DNA of 64,000 nt, from the NCBI GenBank assembly GCA_905221545.1, contig CAJNDO010000003.1, positions 1 through 64,000 of the forward strand, given 5' to 3'. Below the pieces are notes generated by a model. That model was not told the DNA's origin and searched no databases. It worked only from the letters and a program-made list of their open reading frames with translations. The position numbers were made by a program, and so were the translations under genes. Positions 1 through 6,424 of the stretch are shown one piece after another (the stretch's first letter is position 1; each line of letters begins with the position of its first letter). Origin of the DNA: a bacterium (lineage in GTDB: Bacteria > Bacillota > Bacilli > Lactobacillales > Streptococcaceae).

Positions 1-3000
1 TAATCATCTGTTAATGGTGTTTCTGTTTTATTTTCTCCTTCACCCTTAACATTAACTACTTTCACCAATGCTTTTTGCGGATCTGCCACGTATGTGATTG
101 GCGTATCCTTACCTGGTTTTTCCGGTATTTCTGGAACCTTGTATCCTTTTTTAGGATTTTTTGGATCTACCGGTTTTAATGGTACTAGCGGATTTGTCTC
201 AGGATCCACTGGTTGTGTTGGATCTGTTGGTATACCCGGTGTGTACCCTGGTTCGTATGGAATTACCGGTAATTCTGGAGTTTTTGGTTTTTCAGGAGTT
301 CCTGGAGTTTCACCGCCTGGAGTCTCATTTCCTCCACCTGGTGTGTTGTTCCCTCCTCCTGGTGTTTCACCACCTGGATTCTCAGGTTGTGGGTTTGGTG
401 TTCCATCCGGATTTTCCGGTGTTTTTGGATAATCTGGATATTTAGGTTTTGTTGCATCGTCTGGATCATTTGGATATGGGATTGGTGTTGGAGTTTTTCC
501 TGGTATCTTCGGTACCCATGATCCTATCTTAGTGTATACAACTTCTTTAGTCATATTCGTTACTTCGCCATTTTCATTTGGCGCTGCTGGTGCATCTGTA
601 ACTTCCTTAATATCTGCTACATATCCAGTTAATACTGGAGTTTTCACTGATGAAAAACTTGTAGCTGTATGTGTATCATCTGCAGTTGCTATCCACTTAC
701 CATAAGTAACTGTTTTGCTAACTAAGTTATATGTTGCAGTACGTTTGTATAATACTTTGTCTACCTTTGTAGGTTGTGCATCTGCAATTTTTTCCCCGTC
801 TGCAGTTTCTTTTTTAAAGTAATTAATTGTTCTTGTTACTTCTTTTGTAAGATCTGACTCTTTTAGTCCTGTTTCTGGCCATTTTGGTCCATCTGGAACA
901 GTAGGGTCAACCGGTGTATCTGGAGTTGGTGGAGTTGTTACTGTTACTACTTTTTCTCTCACAGTCACACTATACACCTGACTTGGTTCTTGTCCGTCAG
1001 TATCAGTCACAGAATCGATTGTTTTATCTCCATTAGTAAATGTATCACCTACAATTTCATATCCTGCATTTTTAAGTTCTGTGATTTTTGTATCTACATC
1101 TGTTGAAGAGAATGTCTCTCCTACATTACCAGAAAGCGTAATATCAGCATATTCAGTTAACGGTTCCGTTACTGTCTCAGATACTTGTTTCTTGAAGTGA
1201 ACGACACCTTTACCTGTAGGTGGAGCTGTGTATTCCTCATATACATAAGTTACTGTTCTTGCTCCTGTAGTTATCGTTCCTCTGTCACTTGCAGAAGCTT
1301 TTAATCTTCCATCTTCAACCGAATTGTCATCTAATGATCTCTTCAATCTATAGCGTTTACCATCAGCTGTTGTTAAAGTAGCAAGTTTTTTGCCTGTTAC
1401 ATCATAATCTGTACCTAATAATTGATCTTTTTGAGCAATATATGTTCCGTCTGTATCTTTTTTACCTAAAACATCTTCTCCTTGACCAGTTACAGTATTT
1501 TTAAGCGTCAATAGAGTTCCATCGACAGTTTGATACTTAACTTTTACATCTCCTGACATAGCTGATCTTAGTTCAGATGTCTTTTTACTCTTTTCAATTT
1601 CTTCTTTTATTTTTTTCTCTTGCTCTTCAGTAATCTTACCTTTTTCTTTTAATTTAGTAATGATACGTCTTGCGACTTCCTTCGATGGTTCTACCGTATC
1701 TTGAATTACTGAGAAATCGGCTAGGATAGGTAAGTTGTATTGAAGTCTTGGACTTTGCATATTAACACCAACACGTTTTTCATTTTCTGCAAACACTTGC
1801 ACTTTATAGGATACAACGTCTTTTCCTAGTGGAATATCTCCTGTTGAGAAGTAGCCACCTTTACCTAGTTTTTCCTTATCGCCATCAATTGCTTTTGTAA
1901 TTTCTTCTGATAATTTTTCATCAGAAATAACCCTATCACGCGAAACATTATATTTTTCAACAAAGTGGTTAGTGAATTTTTTTAAACCATCTTGTGCCTC
2001 CAAAGCGAGTGCATTGGTTCGTATTTTATTATACTCATCTTCCGTTAATTCGCTTTTGTCAGGTTGTCTGGTAGCGTACATGTTTGAACCAAGGATTTTT
2101 GCTTCTTTACCGTTTCTAGCCTCCATGTAAGTATAAGCATTTGTGGACCCAATGGCTGATTTTAGTCCAGAAATTTCTTGCTTAAGTTTAGTTTTTTGAG
2201 TTTCATCCGTAGTCGTCTCTAACAGAGCTTCTTTTTCCGTTAGCTTAGCCTTAAGTTCTGCACGATGAGTCTTCACTTTTTCTGAATCTGTCACTAGTTC
2301 CAGTTGATCTGTATCTCCATGATAGATAATTTTTTTCGCAGTCGGTAATATAAAATCTAGTAATTTATAGACACGATCTGAGTCTCTAGACTTAATTAAA
2401 TTTGTGTTGTCTGGATATTTTTCACTGGTAGTCAACCATGTTGGAGAGTTTTTTTGAACCTCCTTATCCTTCACTAGCTTTAATAAACCATTTAATTCAT
2501 TTCCATATCTAGTAAACGATTCTTTAAAATTAGTCTCATTTTTGAAATTTTTTTCATTCAATTTATCCTTATCTATCGGTAATTCAACTATCGCTTCTCC
2601 TTTTTCAGCGAGTTCTTTTTCTATAATAGGATACAGATGTTTATATTTAGTAACACTTGGATTACGTTGCCCTGGATTTTCTTTGATATATCGATCTTTT
2701 GCAAGTGCCTTAACTTTTTCATCGAACTCCTTCTTCAATAGTTCTTTAATTTTGGCATTAACCGCCGTTAAATTCACACCTTGAGCATAACGTTCTTCGT
2801 TCTCTACTACTCCGTCAATACGGTTGATAGTGTGGTCATAGACAGTTTCTTCAGATTTATCCTTTTTAATCGCTTTAACAACGATACGATAAGTTCCTTT
2901 TGACCCTGCAAAGTCTGAGATATACCCTGTTACAAAGTCAATTTTCAAACGACTTCCATATTTCGTTGAAAAGGCTTTAAAAGTTTTTTCAATTCCATTG

Positions 3001-4187
3001 AACCCCTCAACATTTGGAGCGTGTTGGAGAATATCTTCCCTTTCTTTGACAGGTAATTTAGCAAGCTCAGCTTTATTTTCATCACTATTTGCTGTCTCTA
3101 TATTAAACGTAGAGCCATCTTGTGCTTTATCAGTTTTATTTGCGATTGTACGACCTTTGGCAAGCATCAACATGTATTTGAAGCGACGGTCTAAGGCTTG
3201 CTCGTGTACGTAGATTTGGTCAAGAGCGTTAGATCCAACCATTCCACCTTCTTGGCGTTTGCCATCTTTGTCAGTGTACCAACCAGTGAAGTAACCTTCT
3301 TTATTTTTCATCCCAATAGCGAATTTCCCAGTTTCACCATCTTTTTTCATAATGGCTGTCCATCCACCGAAGCTACTGATTTCTCTAATTTCACCTGGTT
3401 GAAGTTTTACACCACTTGGGTCAGTAGTGACGTTTCCGTTTTTATCAAATCGAAGTTCGTCTCCTAGTGTATCCATGTTTCTCAAGTAGGAACGCTCATT
3501 ATTTTGGAAGTCATCGGGCATATTTTGGATAATATTCCACATTTCTTCAACTGTTGCAGTATGATCAGGATCATCGAAACTCAAGTGAGCACTCGGATCA
3601 TGTGCTCCATGGTCATCTCCTTTTGGTATATGTACCCCAGGTTGATCTGGTTTTACAGTAGCTCCCTTACGCTCGGTTAAAGTAGAATTTAATGCTCCGT
3701 TATTTCCAGTTGAAGTTTCTCCAGTAGGAGTCTCAGTTCCAGTAGAAGTATTAGCAGTTCCGGCGGCAGGAGCATCTCCCACGTCTCTTTTTGAACGGCG
3801 ACTTCTAGATGAAGATGTATCCCCTGTTGGCTGCGTTTCATTAAGAGTTTCTTTATTTTCTACTGGTTTCGTATTATTAGTTGCTAAAGTATCATTATTT
3901 TCTTTCTCTTTAGGTGTTGTTGACTCTGTTGAATTTCCAGAAACACCTGGATTTTGAGCAGGCTCCGCCCCATAGTTAGAGGAAGACAGACCGTTAGGTT
4001 GGCTCGTCTCCGGTTCTGGAGACGGACTAGAGTGACTTGCACCTCCATCAGTAGTAGTAGTATTCGTTTCCGCCGCGTGTACCACACCTGCCCCCATGGC
4101 AAGGTAAAAAGCACCAATGACGACACTAGCTGCACCGACACTTACTTTTCGAATACTATATTTTAGTTGTTTATCAAATTTACCCAT
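1..4187 (-). CDS. YSIRK-type cell-wall surface protein (adhesin-like), 3' end beyond window
   Basis: About 1395 residues are visible; the stop and any LPXTG sorting signal lie outside the window. The start is the ATG at 4187-4185, with GGAG eight bases upstream. Residues 10-14 are YSIRK, followed by SVGAASVVIGAF and a small-residue cleavage region near residue 39, so this is a YSIRK/G-S signal peptide that directs export at the septum. A Ser/Thr/Glu-rich linker (about 40-190) precedes a mixed, Lys-rich region with predicted helices (about 200-870). From about 875 come beta-rich modules resembling MucBP-type repeats, then a Pro/Gly-rich wall-spanning stretch (about 1240-1340) and the beginning of another module. 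The family suggests host or mucin binding, but I do not recognise a named adhesin. The gene is monocistronic as far as visible, with its own promoter and a TA-repeat leader. Confidence 0.85.
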   Translation of the reverse strand, partial: MGKFDKQLKYSIRKVSVGAASVVIGAFYLAMGAGVVHAAETNTTTTDGGASHSSPSPEPETSQPNGLSSSNYGAEPAQNPGVSGNSTESTTPKEKENNDTLATNNTKPVENKETLNETQPTGDTSSSRSRRSKRDVGDAPAAGTANTSTGTETPTGETSTGNNGALNSTLTERKGATVKPDQPGVHIPKGDDHGAHDPSAHLSFDDPDHTATVEEMWNIIQNMPDDFQNNERSYLRNMDTLGDELRFDKNGNVTTDPSGVKLQPGEIREISSFGGWTAIMKKDGETGKFAIGMKNKEGYFTGWYTDKDGKRQEGGMVGSNALDQIYVHEQALDRRFKYMLMLAKGRTIANKTDKAQDGSTFNIETANSDENKAELAKLPVKEREDILQHAPNVEGFNGIEKTFKAFSTKYGSRLKIDFVTGYISDFAGSKGTYRIVVKAIKKDKSEETVYDHTINRIDGVVENEERYAQGVNLTAVNAKIKELLKKEFDEKVKALAKDRYIKENPGQRNPSVTKYKHLYPIIEKELAEKGEAIVELPIDKDKLNEKNFKNETNFKESFTRYGNELNGLLKLVKDKEVQKNSPTWLTTSEKYPDNTNLIKSRDSDRVYKLLDFILPTAKKIIYHGDTDQLELVTDSEKVKTHRAELKAKLTEKEALLETTTDETQKTKLKQEISGLKSAIGSTNAYTYMEARNGKEAKILGSNMYATRQPDKSELTEDEYNKIRTNALALEAQDGLKKFTNHFVEKYNVSRDRVISDEKLSEEITKAIDGDKEKLGKGGYFSTGDIPLGKDVVSYKVQVFAENEKRVGVNMQSPRLQYNLPILADFSVIQDTVEPSKEVARRIITKLKEKGKITEEQEKKIKEEIEKSKKTSELRSAMSGDVKVKYQTVDGTLLTLKNTVTGQGEDVLGKKDTDGTYIAQKDQLLGTDYDVTGKKLATLTTADGKRYRLKRSLDDNSVEDGRLKASASDRGTITTGARTVTYVYEEYTAPPTGKGVVHFKKQVSETVTEPLTEYADITLSGNVGETFSSTDVDTKITELKNAGYEIVGDTFTNGDKTIDSVTDTDGQEPSQVYSVTVREKVVTVTTPPTPDTPVDPTVPDGPKWPETGLKESDLTKEVTRTINYFKKETADGEKIADAQPTKVDKVLYKRTATYNLVSKTVTYGKWIATADDTHTATSFSSVKTPVLTGYVADIKEVTDAPAAPNENGEVTNMTKEVVYTKIGSWVPKIPGKTPTPIPYPNDPDDATKPKYPDYPKTPENPDGTPNPQPENPGGETPGGGNNTPGGGNETPGGETPGTPEKPKTPELPVIPYEPGYTPGIPTDPTQPVDPETNPLVPLKPVDPKNPKKGYKVPEIPEKPGKDTPITYVADPQKALVKVVNVKGEGENKTETPLTDD

Positions 4188-4202
4188 TTCAGACTCCAAT
4201 CG

Positions 4203-4218
4203 TATATATATATATATA
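4203..4218. repeat. (TA)8 dinucleotide tract in the adhesin 5' leader
   Basis: Eight uninterrupted TA units lie between the adhesin promoter (-10 at 4274-4279) and its ribosome binding site near 4195. Tracts of this kind can change length by slippage; here that would change the leader, not the reading frame. Confidence 0.8.
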
Positions 4219-4273
4219 TTGTTATGCTATTAATTACACATAATTACTCAATAGCAGACAATCTCATTTATAT

Positions 4274-4302
4274 ATTATACATCAAACAACTATAAATTTC
4301 AA
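4274..4302 (-). promoter_or_regulatory. Sigma-A promoter of the surface protein gene
   Basis: On the minus strand TTGAAA (4302-4297) is followed by a 17-base spacer and a perfect TATAAT (4279-4274). Transcription would begin near 4267 and give a leader of about 80 bases that includes the TA tract. Confidence 0.75.
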
Positions 4303-4650
4303 TTTTTTTGATTTTTGATTGAAATGGAAAATTAGCGGGGAAAATTAGCAGATAGACGACTCTTTTTACCAATACCAAAGGTAGGGTAGGAATCCCTCAT
4401 CAGTAAACCAACAGCACAAATGAAACCCCATCAGCCTTGCCCTGTCGTGTGCATCTGATGGACCTTACTTCCTCCTATCAGCAAGCTCAGTCCTGTGCTT
4501 TGAGACCTTCCCAGCTTGCTTTAGGATTTCCATTAACTTTATACACTTATTTCTTTAAAAATGAAACAATTTGAGATTTTTTCTACCCTTTTTCTTCTTT
4601 TTCCGAATAAATAGATAGAGGCATCAAATTTAGTAAAACTAGATTAAAAA
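4303..4650. other. Gene-free stretch with two tandem inverted repeats (possible small RNA)
   Basis: No plausible ORF is present. Two inverted repeats lie side by side: CCATCAG/CTGATGG (4428-4434 and 4455-4461) and AGCAAGCT/AGCTTGCT (4480-4487 and 4513-4520, 25-base loop). The segment about 4380-4530 is visibly richer in G+C than its surroundings, as structured RNAs in AT-rich genomes often are. On the minus strand TATAAA (4543-4538) could start a transcript near 4531. There is no clear U-tract terminator on either strand. It does not match 4.5S RNA, RNase P RNA or tmRNA signatures that I know. Identity is unknown. Confidence 0.4.
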
Positions 4651-4653
4651 ATG

Positions 4654-4662
4654 TGCTATAAT
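4654..4662 (+). promoter_or_regulatory. Extended -10 promoter of the Rpn-type gene
   Basis: TGCTATAAT (4654-4662) is a full extended -10 element; the -35 (TAAAAC at 4634) is weak. Transcription would start near 4669, inside or after the ribosome binding site AAAGGAG (4664-4670), so the resulting mRNA may lack a complete site. Confidence 0.6.
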
Positions 4663-4677
4663 GAAAGGAGAGAAAGA

Positions 4678-5604
4678 ATGATTCTCAGACATCCGGGCAT
4701 CAGCCCAACTAACGATTTGGTTGCTAAGAAGATTTTCAGCAATCCAGAAATCACTTGTCAATTTATCCGCGATATGCTGGACTTACCTGCAAAAAATGTA
4801 ACGATTTTGGAGGGGAGTAATATTCACGTTTTGCCTTCTACGCCTTACTTGGCTCAGGGTTTCTATACCAGTATAGACGTCTTGGCGGAGTTGGATAATG
4901 GCACACAGGTTATTATCGAAATACAAGTTCATCATCAGAATTTTTTTATCAATCGTTTGTGGGCTTACTTATGCAGTCAGGTCAATCAAAATCTAGAAAA
5001 AATTCGTCAACGTGAAGGTGATACACACCAGAGTTACAAGCATATCGCACCTGTTTACGCTATCGCAATTGTGGATAGCAACTACTTCCAAGATGATTTG
5101 GCCTTTCACAGTTTCAGTATGCGCGAGGACACGACGGGTGAAGTTTTAACAATCACAAACAACGGTCAGGAAAATCATCTGGTCAAGATGGCATTCTTGG
5201 AATTAAAAAAATACAGAGAAACCAGCAAAGACGAGGTTCGTAAGCCGTGGTTAGAGTTTTTTGGGAACAAACCCTTTACCCAGCAACCTGAACGAGCCAT
5301 CAGCCAAGCAGACCAACTGCTGGACTACAAAAGCTGGTCCGAGGAGGACAGGAAAATGTTTAGTCAACTACGTATGCGAGAAGAACAAGCCTTGTTAGCA
5401 CAGGACTATGCCTTGGAACAAGCTGAGGAAAAGGGATTAGAGCGAGGTCGTGCAGAGGGGATTGAACAAGGGAAAGCTGAAGGTAGTTTCTCGATGTTAG
5501 CAAATCTAGTCCGCCAAGGTCTTCTGACTTCGGAGGTAGCTAGCCAGCAGTTGGGTATGACTGTGGCTGAGTTTGAGGCGCTACTGAAAGACTATCATAA
5601 ATAA
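4678..5604 (+). CDS. Rpn family recombination-promoting nuclease / PD-(D/E)XK transposase-like protein
   Basis: The 308-residue start at 4678 is chosen over the upstream ATG at 4651 because AAAGGAG sits seven bases before it and the upstream codons overlap the promoter. The N-terminal half is a PD-(D/E)XK nuclease domain of the PDDEXK_2/Rpn family; likely catalytic residues are Asp67 and the Glu81-x-Gln83 pair after the NGTQVIIEIQ strand. The C-terminal third is charged and helical, with a GLERGRAEGIEQG motif typical of the family, and ends in a small conserved helix. Rpn proteins are DNA endonucleases; in E. coli their toxicity is restrained by a C-terminal protein made from an internal start, and they act in phage defence. 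An equivalent internal start is visible here at 5356. The 3' end is duplicated downstream. Confidence 0.85.
   Translation: MILRHPGISPTNDLVAKKIFSNPEITCQFIRDMLDLPAKNVTILEGSNIHVLPSTPYLAQGFYTSIDVLAELDNGTQVIIEIQVHHQNFFINRLWAYLCSQVNQNLEKIRQREGDTHQSYKHIAPVYAIAIVDSNYFQDDLAFHSFSMREDTTGEVLTITNNGQENHLVKMAFLELKKYRETSKDEVRKPWLEFFGNKPFTQQPERAISQADQLLDYKSWSEEDRKMFSQLRMREEQALLAQDYALEQAEEKGLERGRAEGIEQGKAEGSFSMLANLVRQGLLTSEVASQQLGMTVAEFEALLKDYHK
5356..5604 (+). CDS. Candidate internally initiated C-terminal small protein of the Rpn gene (RpnS-like)
   Basis: Inside the Rpn gene, in the same frame, GAGGAGG (5341-5347) lies eight bases before an ATG at 5356. This is a stronger ribosome binding site than the one before the full-length start. 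It would produce 82 residues (MFSQLRMREEQALLAQDYAL onward): the charged helix, one GLERGRAEGIEQG unit and the terminal helix, with no nuclease domain. In E. coli, C-terminal products of this kind inhibit the full-length Rpn. The site is preserved at the same place in the downstream partial copy. Translation from it is inferred from sequence only. Confidence 0.45.
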   Translation: MFSQLRMREEQALLAQDYALEQAEEKGLERGRAEGIEQGKAEGSFSMLANLVRQGLLTSEVASQQLGMTVAEFEALLKDYHK

Positions 5605-5759
5605 GGCCTAAAAAATACAGAGAAACCAGCAAAGACGAGGTTCGCAAGCCATGGTTGGAGTTTTTCGGGAATAAACCCTTTACCCAGCAACCCGAGCGAG
5701 CCATCAGCCAAGCAGACCAACTGCTAGACTACAAGAGCTGGTCCGAGGAGGACAGGAAA

Positions 5760-6065
5760 ATGTTTAGCCAACTACGTATGCGAGAAGAACAAGCCTTGTT
5801 AGCACAGGACTATGCCTTGGAACAAGCTGAGGAAAAGGGCTTAGAGCGGGGACTAGAGCGTGGTCGAGCAGAGGGGATTGAACAAGGTCTAGAACGTGGC
5901 CGTGCTGAGGGAATTGAACAGGGACTAGAGCGTGGACGAGCAGAGGGGATCGAAGAGGGATTAAAAGTAGGTTTAGTAAATTTAGTCCGTCAAGGTCTGC
6001 TGCCACCTGAGGTTGCAAGTCAGCAATTAGGCATGACCGTTGCTGAGTTTGAGGCCTTGTTGTAA
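5760..6065 (+). CDS. Stand-alone Rpn C-terminal domain protein (possible free antitoxin-like product or remnant)
   Basis: In the duplicated copy the same GAGGAGG (5745-5751) precedes ATG 5760 by eight bases, giving 101 residues. It begins MFSQLRMREEQALLAQDYAL like the internal product of the full gene, carries three GLERGRAEGIEQ-type units instead of one, and ends with the conserved terminal helix (VRQGLLPPEVASQQLG). A longer ORF can be opened from a TTG at 5655, but that codon has no ribosome binding site. The frame is intact and differences from copy one are mostly silent or conservative, so it may be expressed. It could equally be a decaying duplication or a donor cassette for recombination with the full gene. 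Confidence 0.45.
   Translation: MFSQLRMREEQALLAQDYALEQAEEKGLERGLERGRAEGIEQGLERGRAEGIEQGLERGRAEGIEEGLKVGLVNLVRQGLLPPEVASQQLGMTVAEFEALL
5850..5957 (+). repeat. In-frame 36-bp minisatellite, three units
   Basis: Three 36-base units (5850-5885, 5886-5921, 5922-5957) each encode GLERGRAEGIEQ or a close variant. The units differ mainly at third codon positions, so the protein repeat is kept while the DNA has drifted. The full-length gene has only one unit at this place. Confidence 0.85.
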
Positions 6066-6073
6066 GACCAGCA

Positions 6074-6128
6074 CTAACGGTCAGAAAAACCATCTAGTCA
6101 AGATGGCCTTCTTAGAGCTAAAAAATAT
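6074..6128 (+). pseudogene. Third, tiny fragment of the Rpn gene
   Basis: ACGGTCAGAAAAACCATC and what follows repeats the segment of the full gene starting near 5163, encoding NGQKNHLVKMAFLELKN before it runs out of homology. It begins directly where copy two ends, so it is a third tandem remnant with no coding capacity of its own. Confidence 0.75.
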
Positions 6129-6189
6129 ATAAAATCAAACAGCAAACTAAACATCTCGCCACAAGACTGGGAAAAATCTTTAAAATTAA

Positions 6190-6236
6190 AAACCGCATAT
6201 AATCAGGTATTGAAGAACCTTGATAATATGCGGTTT
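6190..6236. terminator. Long, nearly perfect hairpin between the Rpn remnants and pgm
   Basis: AAACCGCATAT (6190-6200) pairs with ATATGCGGTTT (6226-6236). The stem continues inward, TCAGGT against ACCTTGA with one bulge, leaving a loop of about eight bases. It lacks a strong U tract, so it may be a weak bidirectional terminator or an RNA element. Confidence 0.5.
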
Positions 6237-6356
6237 ATTGTGGAGAGATTTACTTCATTTTCTCCTGAAATTGAGTTTTTCTACGCATCAACCTCATACA
6301 TACAGAAAAGTTAAGCTGACCTGGTTTGTCGAAAAGATTTTAGAGGAGTATAAGCA

Positions 6357-6385
6357 TTTACTAAAACTAAAAAAAATGATATAAT
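6357..6385 (+). promoter_or_regulatory. pgm promoter
   Basis: TTTACT (6357-6362), a 17-base spacer, then TGATATAAT (6377-6385) with an extended -10. The leader is about 33 bases and carries AAAGGAG before the start codon. Confidence 0.7.
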
Positions 6386-6424
6386 GAAGCCGATTAAATG
6401 TTTTAAAAATAAAGGAGAATTTTA

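Larger units (their letters stand above)
5607..6077 (+). repeat. Second, partial copy of the Rpn gene 3' third
   Basis: Bases from about 5607 repeat the segment beginning near 5205 of the full gene (CTAAAAAATACAGAGAAACC in this copy) through its 3' end with only scattered substitutions. The nuclease domain is absent. The copy gains extra 36-bp units and ends a few codons early, because the codon equivalent to Lys in the first copy is TAA here. Confidence 0.85.

Noticed and set aside
94..445. Plus-strand ORFs of 112 and 94 codons rich in Gly, Phe, Pro or Leu
   Set aside because: They are antisense shadows of the Pro/Gly-rich spacer of the minus-strand surface protein, which is open through the whole segment.
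4380..4545. 4.5S RNA, RNase P RNA or tmRNA gene
   Set aside because: None of their conserved core sequences occurs on either strand.
4651..4677. Upstream ATG that would lengthen the Rpn protein by nine residues
   Set aside because: These codons overlap the -10 box and the ribosome binding site; the family N terminus fits the ATG at 4678.
5850..5957. Short regularly spaced repeats as a CRISPR array
   Set aside because: The units are directly adjacent, in frame and coding, with no spacers and no cas genes.
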